NCBI GenBank assembly: GCA_030770535.1
Contig: JASVEC010000015.1
Location: 496,001-560,000 of the forward strand
Direction of reading: 5' to 3'
Length of the DNA stretch: 64,000 nt
Source of the DNA: Batkoa obscura
Taxonomy: Eukaryota; Entomophthoromycota; Entomophthoromycetes; Entomophthorales; Batkoaceae
This document shows positions 1 to 12,250 of this stretch, piece by piece (position 1 is the first letter of the stretch; every line of letters starts with the position of its first letter). The notes under the pieces were generated by a model. The model was given only the letters and a program-made list of their open reading frames with translations, searched no databases and had not been told where the DNA came from. Both the position numbers and the translations under genes were made by a program.

Positions 1-1
1 G

Positions 2-1114
2 TTAGAACTTTATGGTAATAAACAGAATAATGATATTGAGGATGGAACTAAACAAATATTAGAAGGTATGGATAGAAAGGATGGGAAGAGTATTTAAGTG
101 AAGATTATAAGTTATAATTTGGAAATAATGAGAGTAAAAGGATCATATTAAATCACAATATTGTTAAGGAGATTGAAACTGATGATATAGATGAACAAGA
201 AACGTTCTCAAGTGACAATTATAAAGAAAATTTAATTCAAAAAGAAAATGAGGATATGAGGTTTTTTGATTCATTTTTAATTAGAGATAATCATTCCAAA
301 GATAGTTATTTTGAAAATGAAGAAGATAAACGATTCCTTGAATCAATAACTCAGAATAAAAACATAAAACATGAATCAGAAGAAAAAGAAATGAAAAATG
401 GTATTCTGGCCCTTATAAATTTACCTGAGGTGAGAAACCCAGAAGGTTATTTTATTGAAACGAAACTATCAAAATAATGATAATCAATATACTAAAGATA
501 GAATGTCATTGAATTTGATTAAGAAAAACAATAGAAATAAGAATAGGGAGAGTTATTGTAGGAGTGATAAGGGTACAAGTGCATCTATCAACCAAAAGCT
601 TGGTTCAATTAAAGATCAAAATTACAATCATAATATACCTTATCCAAATAAAAGAATATCAATTAATCAAAGGCTGACCTATAATAATAGTTCCAAGAGG
701 ATCCCTATTCATTAACGTTTGGGTTATAAAAAAACAAAATGTGAAAAAGATTTAAATTTAACAACATAAAAAGTATTATTGCAATGAAGTATGATAAAGA
801 AAAGAAAGAAGCAGAAAAATAATTGGATTAAAATTTAAGAACAAAGTTTAAAAGAATAGGAAGAAAACGACTTAAAATTGAATTATAGAGGTTTTAATAC
901 ATATTTAAGCACTTGGGAGCAGAGCACTTCAATAAATATAAATGAAGATACTCTTAAGAATTTTGAAGTAGATCGGGTTGAAAGTGATAAAGGATCAATC
1001 AAAGAGAGTGAGGCAGTAAAGGAAAGTGGATAGGAAGTGGCTGATTATAAGGAGGCTGAAGGTGATAAAGAGATAATGGCTGATCGTGATATACAAGAAA
1101 AAGTTATAAAATGA
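2..1114 (+). pseudogene. Decayed Asn/Lys/Glu-rich gene, 5' end outside window
   Basis: I do not recognise the family. Long coding-like stretches remain: one frame from about 67 to 475, and another from 455 to the TGA at 1112-1114 that runs about 219 codons. The second frame is interrupted only by three TAA, two TAG and one TGA, and the text on both sides of each stop stays protein-like. The product would be hydrophilic and rich in Asn, Lys, Glu and Ser, with three copies of a short motif: SINQKLG, SINQRLT and IPIH-stop-RLG. At least one frame change separates the two parts (around 430-475), and another lies near position 80. All six stops in the second frame can be explained by C-to-T changes (CAA/CAG to TAA/TAG, CGA to TGA). 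The neighbouring SUN gene is intact, so this is local decay. An unusually spliced live gene is less likely, because no intron set removes all the stops. Confidence 0.6.
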
Positions 1115-1377
1115 GCCCCAGTTAAATTATTTGTATATAGACATATATATTACTGTTACAACATTTGAAAAACTTATTTGTATTTGCTTAAGAAATAAAG
1201 TTATAATTTAAATGATTAGTATTTTGTAATAAATCATCATTTAATATTGATATTTTTTAATTTATTGAATTTCAAAAATTGATTGGTTGAAATTGGAATC
1301 ATTTAAAATAAATGCCAAATTTTAAAAGCATTAATTCAAAACATCAACTAATTTTGAATTTTATTTTATTACTAATC

Positions 1378-3730
1378 ATGAATTATAAAATAGTCTTATA
1401 TTTACAATTAACTTATTTGCAATTAACCATTAGTCAACAGGTAACTCTCCTTCTACTATTATGTAACCACTAACACTTCCTAGACATCAACTGTGATAAA
1501 AGATTTAGCTTCATTAACCAAACCAATTAAAAGTACAATAAATTATTTAAAAAATTGGGACTCAATACTCCCTTCCTTTGAAGAATATATTAAAAAAATC
1601 ACAGATATAACTTCCGATTTTAAAACCAAACCAAACACATCCAAAGAGTCTTCAACAACTGGTGGAGATAAACAAAATATTCATGAATTATATATTGGTT
1701 ATTCGTATAAAGGACCTAAAGATCGATTTAATTATGCATCAAAAGATTGTGCAGCGAATATAATGTCTACGAATCCTTCTTCACGTAATCCAAGTGCTAT
1801 CTTAGACAAGAATAAAGATCGCTATCTATTAGATAAATGCTCCAGTGAAAGATATATAGTTGTAGAATTATGTCAAGAAATAGAAATACAGACTTTATTA
1901 TTAGCTAATTTTGAATTTTTTTCATCTACATTTAAACGATTTGATTTATATGCTTCAGATGCTTACCCACCCCAAAAAGAAGGTTGGTATTTTGCCGGTT
2001 CTTTTGAAGCCTTAAATATTAAAAACTTTCAGGTAAAAAAATATATAATAAAATATAATAAGTTAAATCAATCAAATTAATTAATTGATTTCTATTTCCA
2101 AATTTAGGCATTTGATGTTAATGTTAAAGGTTATATGAAATACCTTAAAATTGAATTCAAATCTCATTATGGTAATGAATATTATTGTCCTATATCCGAA
2201 ATCAAAGTATTTGGACCTACTATGTCTACTATTTTAGCTGGATTTTTAAATAATCCAGAAGAACCAGAAACCCAGTTAATAAAAAAAGAAAACTTTGAGG
2301 CAGTATCTATGGAAGATGAGGGAATTAAGGATAATGAAGAAGAAATTGAAGACATTAAAGAAAACAAAGAAGAGGAAATAAAGGTAATTGAAAATGAGAG
2401 TAAAGGTACTAAAAAAAAATCTGAAATATTTGAGAACCAACAAAACAATATCTCACAATTTATAGAAAGTCCCCATTTGACCACTAGTTTTAATAATTTA
2501 CCAATAATACCTACTAGCAGTACTCAATGTTGTAAAAAAAAATTAGTTCATTTGTTTAATTTTGAGCCTAAAATAAGTTATGCCGTAACCCCTTATGATA
2601 AATATCAATTGAAACAATTGTTCAAGTTAGAATATTGTAAAGCTATTTTAAGTTATACTGATAGTTTAAAATTAAATCATAATATGGTAAAAACAAAATT
2701 TAAAAAAGAAAGTAATACTGAAGAGGAATTCAAAACTATGAGCAGTTTAACAACAGAGAGTAAGTTTCAAGATATATTAACAGAAATGAGTGAAAGTGAA
2801 GATAATATAAAACAACCGGAACCTACGGATGGCGAAAATATAAACAACAATAATGGTAACAATAATAACAATAAAAACAATAATAATAATGGACCTGAAA
2901 ATGTATTCCGAGCATTAAATCGACGTTTGATAAACCTTGAATCAAATTATCAATTATTACAAGCGTATATTGATAACCAAGCAACAACATTTAATAATTT
3001 ATTTATGGAAATTGATCAGCATCAATTAACTCAATTTCAATTAGGGTTTAAAGAATTAAATACATTGATTTATTTACAATTTCAACAAATTAAAGTCAAA
3101 CAGGAAGAATTATGGGAGAAGATGGGAGATCAAGTAGAAAATATAGGCAATAAAAGAAAACTCGAAATTAATATATTAGAAAAAAAATTCAATGTATTGA
3201 AAAATGAAGTGAAATTTGGTAAAAGGTTACAATTAGCTCAATTAGCTGTATTATTTATTGTTGTGTTGGTACTATTGTTAGCTAAATTGTATAACTCTTC
3301 AATTAATCAATTAGATATTAGAAACAATACAAATAATAATACTTTATGGTGGCAATTAACACCACCAAATTCAGCTACTGGATTACAGTTTGAAGAAGAA
3401 GTAAGAAATTTGAATTTTGATGAAAATGAATTGAATAATATCAACAACGAAGAAGACGTTAATAATCTAATACAAACACTTGAAAATCAAGAACACAATA
3501 ATAATAATGAAAACAGTAATGAAAATAATAATAATGAAAATGAATTTTATTTAAATAATTATCCATCACCTGAGACATCGGAAATTTCAATAGATAGAAT
3601 ACCTACTCCTCATCCAAAATATTTAGATTTACAATTAAATTCATTAAATAATTCACCCATAAATTATACTATCAATGAAGAAAATGAAGATATAGATGAA
3701 GTAGATTATTTTGATTTAAATAAAGAATAA
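1378..3730 (+). CDS. SLP1: SUN-domain (Slp1-type) ER/nuclear-envelope membrane protein
   Basis: Three exons (1378-1440, 1484-2032, 2108-3730) encode 744 aa; the introns are 43 and 75 bp. The first exon gives a hydrophobic signal peptide (MNYKIVLYLQLTYLQLTIS), which is why I start here and not at the later GTG-like position. The SUN/Slp1 domain follows at about residues 65-230. It carries hallmark strings such as RFNYASKDCAA, LANFEFFSSTFK and, just after the second intron, SHYGNEYYCPISEIKVFG. After it come an acidic stretch, an Asn-rich linker, a helical region (about 470-570) and one transmembrane segment (LAQLAVLFIVVLVLLLAKLY), then an Asn-rich tail. Slp1-family proteins work in the ER and nuclear envelope, protecting or folding luminal clients. 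The gene is tail to tail with the Zn2Cys6 gene, with 78 bp between them. Confidence 0.85.
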
Positions 3731-3808
3731 AATTATTAATAACAGTAGTAATAATAAATAGAATATAATTTTAATTTGGATAAGTAATAATAATAGGAAT
3801 AATACAAT

Positions 3809-6128
3809 TTAATTTTTAGATTGAAATTGAATGGGATCTAAAGATATAGGGAACATTTTTAATACTGAAAAGATATCATTGGCTAATACAAATCGATCAG
3901 CACCTTCCATCAATATTTTATAGACTCCTTTCATTATTTTGATGATTTTACTAATTAATAATAAATCCATATTATCTTCTTTTATTTCTTCGATTAGATT
4001 CTTTCTCTCTTTATTATTGTGCTGATTATATTGTGTATTTTGTTGCTGTTTATTATTATTACTTTGATTATCATTATTACTTCTATAGGGTCTTTCTAAA
4101 TAGTAATGTAAAGTTAAATAGAAATTAAATAACCACCACCATTTATAAGGTACCCCAATATGAAAAAAATCAAATCTTCTTTCAATTATATAATAACAAC
4201 CTAAATAAGAAGCAATTAATGGTTTTAGACAATTTGGTAATTGAAGAAATTCATTAATAGGATAACTTTCTGGTTCATTAATAGCTTTATAAAATAATTC
4301 CATATCTTTAAAATGAAATGGTAAATCTAATATAAAATGAGGTCGATATAATTCTACTAATAAATAAATATAATGTAAAGATCCAAGGAAAGCATACATA
4401 TCTTTACGATGTGGTATTATTATTGAATTTTTTTCTGCTTTAGGTACTCTTCGTTGTCTTAAAGGATGATGAGATAAATACCAATTATGTAATTTCTTTT
4501 CTAATACTTTTGTTTCTATTAGAAATTGATTATACAATGGCAATTTTAATACACTTTTAGATAAATTCCAACCCAAAGGCATTAAAGTGCAATTAGCTAA
4601 TGAAAATGGCTTAAATTTATCTTTATAATTTAAATGAATAGCTAGCATTTTATAAGCAATTTTAAAAAACAAAATTCTCGCTTCAATAGCTTTAACTCTT
4701 CTTAACGGGGATGGGGATTCTGGCCATAACGGATTAAACCATTGTTCACTACTATCTAATATTTCATTCAGTTGAGGCATATTAATAAACAATTGATTCA
4801 ATGCAATCATTTGATTTTTTCCAACACATAATCGAAATAACACATCATTACAAAATAAAGACCACATTGTTCTTCTTCTTAATTCTTGTAAATATGAAGG
4901 TAAATGAGGACTTGGTAAATGTAATCCAATATTTATAGCCATTTTAATAGCTAAACTATGATATGTCCATCCATATTGTGCTGTATTATCATCTAATATA
5001 GTAGATGGATAATGAGACATAATAATTAAACCCTGTATTGTTGATAAACTTGGTTTTAGATAGATTGGTTTTAACAATGTTATTGAATTTTTAGCAAATA
5101 ATAAACCTAATCTTGGTATATATGACTTAATATTGAAATATCCGCTAGCAGTTAATAATACACTTGAAAATAAAAACTGAATTGAAGAATTCATTTTGTT
5201 TTTCATCCAGTAATCGAATACTTTACGATTTAATAAAGAATATCCTGAATTGAAATGATAAAAATAAGATTCAATTAATTGATATATCATTTCATTAGAT
5301 AATAAACTAAATAAATTAATGTTTTGATGATTGTTTAATATTGAATCCATTTTTAAAAACTTTTTAATCTTTTTACTAGAATAGAATAAATTGTCTATTT
5401 TACTTTCATATTCTGGATTATTAATTAATATTAATAATGTACGTAAAGCATGTGGATTAGATGATAATGCATAAGATGCTGGACTATTTCCAAAGAATAC
5501 CCCTTCTCCATTATCACTTAATATAACGGTTGATTTACCTAAAGAGTAATTGGAAAATTGAAAAAAAAAGCGTTCATTTTTTGGCATTGGATTTAATACT
5601 TTATATAATGTAAGTTGCTTTTTTGGTAAATTTAATTCTCCTCTTTTACTTGTTATTGTTATTGAATGTCCATTCTAAATAATAATGATAATAAATTATA
5701 TAATATATAAATAAAATTTAATTTATTAACACAAGTTCTTTTTTCTTACCTTAATACTCTTCATCCTTTTTCCAACTCCCTCATTTTCATTTCCTTCTTT
5801 TTTATTTCGACTATTTATTGGTCTTCCAATATGATACCTTTGTCCTTCAGCTCGAAAATAAGTACATGCTATTTTTCCTTTACTACAGTTGCCACAATTA
5901 GGTAATATTTTATCACACTTCACTTTACGTGAATAACACATATCACATGCTCTTCCTCTTTTTTCTCGATTACTTGTTACAGCAAAAGGTAATATAACAT
6001 CATAGTTTTGAATGGGTTTGGGAAGCTATAAAAAAATTAAAGTTAATATGAGAAAAGGTAACGAGATTGTGGAATGTTCCATATTGTATAAAATAAGAGT
6101 ATCAATAGTTAATATTTACTTTATCCAT
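3809..6128 (-). CDS. Zn2Cys6 fungal transcription factor
   Basis: Three exons on the minus strand (6120-6128, 5750-6025, 3809-5674) encode 716 aa. The first exon codes only Met-Asp-Lys. The zinc cluster lies at about residues 25-52 with spacing C-x2-C-x6-C-x6-C-x2-C-x6-C, starting CDMCYSRKVKCDK. This is the canonical binuclear DNA-binding domain. The C-terminal part carries the fungal transcription-factor middle homology region, recognisable by the string RRRTMWSLFCNDVLFRLCVG. A Gln/Asn-rich stretch near residues 600-625 is probably disordered. The target genes cannot be inferred. The start rests on the short first exon: without it the zinc-cluster exon lacks an upstream ATG in frame. Confidence 0.85.
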
Positions 6129-7329
6129 TTAGTTAGTTAACTTTTATGTTATTTATAGATGATCTATTTTATATTCCACCTTTCAAAACAAACACAAATA
6201 GTTCCACTTTTAAATAATTAAAAAAGTAAACATTAAAAAATTAATAAATTCAAATCAACTCCGAATTTCTAAATTTTACTTGTTAAGATTGGTTGCATTT
6301 AAGATGCTTTTACTATATTTTAATTTGCTATTAATTTATTTTACATTAGATTTATTAAGCTTATATAATGTTCTATTTATATATTCTTTATAAAAGAAAT
6401 TAATGACAAATTAAAATAAAGTAAAGACACCTAAATGCAACTAATTTTAAGAATAGAAATTATTACAATTGATTGTAATATTTATAAAAATTACTAAGTT
6501 GGAAATAATCAAGATTTCAGGGATAAGGAGGATAAGAGAATAAAAATACTTTTTAACATTGAAGATTTTACTACACTAGGAGAGGTCTCAGATAGTTAAA
6601 TTACTCTCGAAACTTGATTTATTTAACAATAAAGCACAAAAATTTATTTACTTTATTAAAAAAATCTCATCGTATTCTACTAAATAAAATAGGTTTTATG
6701 ATTAACTATCTGAGATCTTTCTTGATGTAATAGTTTCTATATGGACATACCTTGTATTTGATGATTTTATCTAGTAATTTTTCTATTCAATAGTACTCAA
6801 AAAGTGGAAAATCTAATGAAACTATAAAACAAATATTAATATAATTAATTTATCGATTGAAAACCTCAAAGTAAAAAAATATAATATAAAAATACTTTTA
6901 TTTACTATCTCTTTGTTATATTGTCTCTTACTACTGCTATCGATGTAAGTCTCAATATAATAAATAAACTCAACAATTTCAATAAAACAAACTTAAAGAA
7001 TATTTCTTATATTCCTTATTCTGTAGAATTAATTCTTAATCTCATTCATTTAAATTCAATTTTAACTTGACTAAATAGGTATTGATTAAATAAGATAACC
7101 ATAATGTATATTAACAACACAATAGAATAAAATGTAGACAATAACAATAATACAAGGTAAGTAATAACATAATATAGTGCTAAAAAAAGCTATTAATATA
7201 AAAGGCCTAAAAAACACATTTACTAGATATAAAAAAAAGCATTATAATAAAAAAAAATAATATCATCCCCTTTACACCACTCAAATATCTTCCATAAACA
7301 AATAAAAAATAGCACTCTCTCTTATCTTC
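6129..7329. other. Intergenic, AT-rich
   Basis: This region lies between the start of the Zn2Cys6 gene and the 3' end of the macrodomain gene. Apart from the inverted-repeat element at 6571-6733 I see no coding or RNA signal. Confidence 0.6.
6571..6733. mobile_element. Single-copy MITE-like inverted repeat (family 2)
   Basis: About 30-bp imperfect terminal inverted repeats (6571-6599 and 6702-6733) share the core GATCTCAGATAGTTAA / GGTCTCAGATAGTTAA and flank about 100 bp of AT-rich DNA. Size and structure fit a MITE. I found no second copy in the window and no clear target duplication. Confidence 0.5.
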
Positions 7330-8220
7330 TTAATGTAACTCATAAGTATCAAATCTAGGCAAAGCAGGAGGGAAATAAACGGCAATAAGTTCATTATAAA
7401 TATCCTTATCTAACTCCAAAAAAGTACAAAATACCACTCTCTTTACACAACTTTCAGGATGTTGTCTTAGCCATTCGCTTACCGTTTTTAACGCTACATG
7501 TGCCGCTGCTGGGTTTGGATACCTTTTAACCCCTGTGGAAATACAAGGGAAAGCAATGGATTTCCCTATTGGTTTTAATTTATCCAATTGATCTAGACAT
7601 TTCCAATAACATTGTTTTAATAGCCGCTCATTTTCGCTTGATGGTCCAACAGTATGTAATACAAATTTACATGGTAATCTATAACCTTTAGTTACACAAA
7701 TATCACCTGCTCCACATCCACCAATTTTTCGACATTCAGCTATAAGATCCGGTCCACCAGCGGTTATTATAGCTCGAGTGACACCAGAGCCATGTAAAAT
7801 TTCAAAGGTTGTAGCGTTAACAATACAATCAATCCGGAGTTTTGTAATATCTCCTTGCCATATGGATACCTTAGAATTGATTTCAAAATCGGGTTCATAA
7901 ACAATAGTTTTTGGTAGTAGGATAGGATAGTTGGTTTGATTGGAATTGGAATTCATGGTGGTACGTCTTGGTCTTGTGAGCATCCTTGCTGTGGTAGGTA
8001 ATAATGAATGTCGCTGGGAAAATATTGTTTCCTCTTCTTCTTCATCTGTATCGATTACAATCGGATAATTTAAAGTAGTGGGCTGAGACAATGAAGAATC
8101 ATTATCATTTGATAAACAGCAAAATTGAGCTTTGAAATTATCGTGATGATAATCAAAACTTAAGGAATTGTTACCCCAATTAGGTATTTCATTAAAATTT
8201 ACTATGCTTGTTGGAGTCAT
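7330..8220 (-). CDS. Macrodomain protein (MacroD/GDAP2-type)
   Basis: Single exon, 296 aa. The first ~120 residues are low-complexity with an acidic Glu run and basic RPRR motifs. A macrodomain fills about residues 125-290, with the strand SIWQGDITKL, the ligand loop beginning DCIVNATT, and the second loop FPCISTGVKRYPN. Macrodomains bind ADP-ribose, and MacroD types remove it from proteins or from O-acetyl-ADP-ribose. The first ligand loop is unusual: where most relatives have NAAN followed by a Gly-rich run, this protein has NATT and HGSGV. Binding may be kept while hydrolase activity is uncertain. No neighbour suggests a pathway. Confidence 0.85.
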   Translation of the reverse strand: MTPTSIVNFNEIPNWGNNSLSFDYHHDNFKAQFCCLSNDNDSSLSQPTTLNYPIVIDTDEEEEETIFSQRHSLLPTTARMLTRPRRTTMNSNSNQTNYPILLPKTIVYEPDFEINSKVSIWQGDITKLRIDCIVNATTFEILHGSGVTRAIITAGGPDLIAECRKIGGCGAGDICVTKGYRLPCKFVLHTVGPSSENERLLKQCYWKCLDQLDKLKPIGKSIAFPCISTGVKRYPNPAAAHVALKTVSEWLRQHPESCVKRVVFCTFLELDKDIYNELIAVYFPPALPRFDTYELH

Positions 8221-10393
8221 CTTTAAAACTAAAGTGATAAATTTGAAATAAGATAGTTATTTTGAAAATAAAATGATTTTAATTTATTGACGATTGGTTA
8301 GTGTGAATATTTGTTTTTAGAAAAAAGTAGTCACTTTTATTGATTTTTTTGGACTAAGCTGATAGAAGCGAATTAAAAAGTGAGAATAAGGAAAGGATAT
8401 GATTTTATTGATTAAATTTTAAGACCAAATTGTAACAAAAATTAAAAACTTAGAACTTGCATTGAAGTTTTCAGCTGACATTATAAGGATAATACTGTCA
8501 AAAATCGAACTGGAATTTCAAGATATAGCATATTAATATTTGATACAAGAATTAATAATAATTAATATGCTTAATATCTATTGTTTTCAAAATCTGGTCT
8601 TCTCGACTTTAAAAAATCCCATACTCAACTTTATTACATATGGATATTCTGATCTAATTTGTGAAAAAATATATAAGCAACTAGTCGAACTTAAAGCATT
8701 TATCATTATTGGATAAATTAGCACTTTTTACCAATACTTTCTATCCAAAATCTCCCCACTTACTTCTATTACTCTTATTAATGTTTTATTTCACTTAAAA
8801 ATAGAAATAAAGTTAAAAATATACCAAATAATAACAAAAATAGCCTTAGTTAGACTTTAAAATGTATTTTCCCTTCATCTTTTCTTAATTAATAAGGTAG
8901 TTCTATTCAACTTAGACGTAGTATTTGTATCCATTAGCTTATAAAGTGTGAAGCTATTTAAGTAAAAATTAATGAATTAAATGTTTTCATATTTTATTAT
9001 AATATAAATTATTTTGAAACTCGTGTTATCAGTGTAAAAAGAATATACTGTTATAGCTGATTTCAGTCATTTTTATACTTATTATTATTTTTTAATTAAC
9101 ATCACTAAACCTTTGGTTGTTATTCTACTTATTGTTTCCAATATCAATTTATATGATTTAATCCTGTCTTTTAAGATATGAAACTTATTTAGTTATTGAA
9201 ATTGGTCAAACAAATGCATATGGGGCTTATATGGAGTGCTGTAAAGTAACTAATTTTAACAATGGTATTGAAAAATATAACCTTTTTGTAAATATCGCTA
9301 ATAGATGGCGTATTATCACTGATAAACATATACTCACCAGATAGAGTAGCGTTATATTATATAATATTAGATATGGAAATACTAATACCATATAATTTAA
9401 TAAAAAATTACTACTAAACAAGTCTAAAAATGATAGACTGTAAATTAATGAGTATAAAATACCTTCTGGGAGGTATAACCGTTTTTTAGCTAAAGATTAT
9501 GTCTATAAAACTCTACATTTATTAATGATCATTTACATTTGATATATATGATTCTTTTTTGGTCATGATGGGCTTGGAGGTATACTTAATAAATCCATCT
9601 ATCTCCTTTGTATATTTTCTGCTATGACTTTTCTCTATCAGAAGCATTAAGTTTCCATATATTTCTCTTAATGAATAAGTCTTGTTTTAACACTTAATAA
9701 ACATTTTTTAAAATACCCGCTGTTTGGTTACTTTTTGTTACAATTATAGTACAGTATTCTTGAATATTATATCACGTTCTAAGTTTACTGTAAAAGAAAT
9801 TATATCTCATTTTCGATCTTCTATTAAATCAAAATAGTTAATTATTATTTACCTACTCATGTACAGAAAAGCGTCGAATAAATGACAAATTATTCATAGT
9901 AAAAGTTACTTAATATTTATTTAAAAACACATTATAAGTAAATTAAATATAACCAACTTACAGCGTTATCTCTTATTGTACCATTACACTCTAATGTTAC
10001 TTATTTTTATAAAATATATTAAAACCTAAAAAATGGAATATTATTCTAAAAAAAGATTCAGTGATTAACATAACAATAGTTTAACAGGCTTTTGTTATGA
10101 TGAATCTAGACTACTTGGTTATCTGCGATTTAGTTGTCACTATGTTATTTATTCAGATCATTATATTTATTCCTAATTTAAATCACTGTTCTATGTTTTC
10201 TATTTCTTTTTTAATACTTCTAATTCAAAAAGATGCTTCTTGTATAATACTTGTAATTACAATATATTGAATATCCGAAAACAATAAAAACATTTTTTTC
10301 GTAAAAAACAATTAATCAGTTAATCAATAAAAGTTACCAAAAAAGCCTATTCATTCGCAAATAACTCTAAAATATAAATGAAAAAAGAAATGT
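8221..10393. other. Intergenic desert
   Basis: About 2.2 kb of AT-rich DNA with no convincing exon, RNA gene or repeat structure. A 64-codon open frame near 9227-9421 has no coding character. Confidence 0.6.
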
Positions 10394-10657
10394 CTATTTA
10401 TTTTTAGTTTGGCGATATTTGAAAGGTTTGCGAGTTGGAATAAACTCACCAAGTTTATGACCTACCATTTCTTCTGATACTGAAATAGGGATATAGTTTT
10501 TACCATTATGAACTAAAAATTTAGCACCAACAAAGGAGGGAATAATGGTACATGACCTTGCATTTGTTTTAATAGGTTGATTTTCCATGATCGCTTTCTT
10601 TAAATGCGGAAATGCTACAAAAAATGCTCCTTTCCATCCAGATCTACCGCCACCCAT
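10394..10657 (-). CDS. RSM19: Mitochondrial small-subunit ribosomal protein uS19m
   Basis: Single exon, 87 aa, the normal length for mitochondrial/bacterial S19. Family signatures include [11 protein letters not shown], a [12 protein letters not shown] stretch ([12 protein letters not shown]), [21 protein letters not shown] and TRKPFKYR. S19 sits in the head of the small subunit near the A site and binds rRNA with S13. No separate targeting peptide is visible, as is common for this protein. Divergent from UBC9, with the two start codons about 150 bp apart. Confidence 0.92.
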   Translation of the reverse strand: MGGGRSGWKGAFFVAFPHLKKAIMENQPIKTNARSCTIIPSFVGAKFLVHNGKNYIPISVSEEMVGHKLGEFIPTRKPFKYRQTKNK

Positions 10658-10808
10658 TTTGATATTTTCTAATTGATTTAGTTAAAGTGGTAAACAACTT
10701 GGGATCAGTTTTCGACTTGAATCCAAGTTTCAAATGCAAAATTTATGCAAATTTTAGATTTTGGAAGGTTAAAGTCAAAGTTCAAATTGATTTCAAGTTT
10801 TATTCATA

Positions 10809-11574
10809 ATGTCAACTGGAATTAGTATCAAAAGACTAACAGAAGAACGTAAAAGTTGGAGAAAAGATCATCCGCATGTAAGCAATAAAATTCCGATTTA
10901 TAAAAAAAGTTACATTTTTTAAGGGATTTTATGCTAGACCAACAAAGAAAGCAGATGGTACTTTGGATCTTATGAAATGGAATTGTGGTATTCCGGGGAA
11001 AAAAGGGGTAAAATGACAGTATTTTTTGAAGGATAATAAAAATAACTTTTCTAGTCCGATTGGGAAAACGGGATTTATAAATTAGACATTATATTTACAA
11101 ATGGTAAGCAAATAGTTTATATGAATTTAAAATTACTAACTCTTATTTAGAATATCCTAACAAACCACCTAAATGTAAGTTATAAAGTTATTCTCGATTG
11201 ATCATAATTAATAAAATATGCTAGGTGTATTCACTCCACCTTTATTCCATCCAAATGTGTATCCTTCTGGAACTGTATGTTTATCTATAATTAATGAAGA
11301 GCAAGATTGGAAACCATCAATTACAGTTAAACAAGTAAATATTATTAAAAGCTTTATTTATAAATTCTGACTTTCAAAGATCCTTATTGGTATACAGGAT
11401 CTCTTAAGCGATCCTAACCCAGCTTCTCCAGCTCAAGAAGATGCTTTTAGATTATTTAAGTAAGATAATTTTATGACTTTTCTCTTATTTGGTGATTAAA
11501 TTTTTATTAGAACGGATAGAGCAGCTTATATAAAAAGAGTTCGTCAACAAGCAAGAGAGAATGGCTTTGAATAA
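10809..11574 (+). CDS. UBC9: SUMO-conjugating enzyme E2
   Basis: Seven exons (10809-10877, 10924-11007, 11055-11103, 11151-11174, 11225-11334, 11380-11459, 11511-11574) encode 159 aa, the usual UBC9 size. The N-terminal helix has [14 protein letters not shown]. The core carries [20 protein letters not shown] and the active-site region PSGTVCLSI, with the catalytic Cys. The C-terminal part has [19 protein letters not shown] and [11 protein letters not shown]. It accepts SUMO from the Aos1-Uba2 E1 and passes it to substrate lysines, mainly in the nucleus. Introns are 45-51 bp; introns 1 and 5 end in AAG rather than TTTAG. One exon is only 24 nt. Confidence 0.95.
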
Positions 11575-12250
11575 AATAAAATTGTAGTTTTATATATTAT
11601 TACAAACCTATTCAAGTTTATTAATAGGTATTGTTGACTTATAATGATAAATTGAGAATGATCATAACAATTCAGTGCTTTAGAATAGAGCCATATATGT
11701 TATTGATTTTTTATACTTATGCGTTTTAGTTAAAGATGCCATTGTAGTTTATAGCTTATAAGTGAAGCTATTCTAAGCTAGGATAGTTTTTCAATATTAT
11801 CGAGTTCAAATATGAATTTTCATCCCTATATTACCGTTTTTTCTCTTAGTTATTGTTTTAACAAAATTTCAACCTAATGTATGTTTGCGATTATAGTTGA
11901 GCACAAATTTACCTAAATAGATTATTTATATTTATATATTTTTATAACTATGGTTATTGTTATATTGCTATATATAATATTCATTATAGAGAAAAAGGTT
12001 GATTAGCATTTAACAACAATTGTACATATTTTATGCTAATTATATTTGGAGTTAGTAGTACAAAAACCAATCCACTAAAATTCTTTAGATTGTAAGAAGA
12101 TTAATTTACAATATTAAGTAAACTTAAATAGATAATGATATACCTTTATAAATTACTTTAATATATCCTTGTATTTAAATTAAAAGACAGTCACGCTTTA
12201 TTTAAATAAAGTAATATGGAATTAGTTTATCGCTTTCAAGATTCGCGATC
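11575..12250. other. Intergenic, AT-rich
   Basis: Space between the 3' ends of UBC9 and the small minus-strand gene at 12251. No feature seen. Confidence 0.6.

Noticed and set aside
67-1114. Gene using UAA/UAG as Gln (ciliate-type code)
   Set aside because: Every intact gene in the window ends at TAA or TAG and uses CAA/CAG for Gln; there is also an internal TGA and frame changes. Decay by C-to-T is simpler.
2182-2484. 100-codon open frame opposite the SUN gene
   Set aside because: Mirror of the Glu/Lys-rich stretch on the plus strand; Ser/Phe/Ile-rich shadow with no independent signal.
9227-9421. 64-codon open frame in the 8-10 kb desert
   Set aside because: No coding bias, no splice partners, composition like surrounding DNA.
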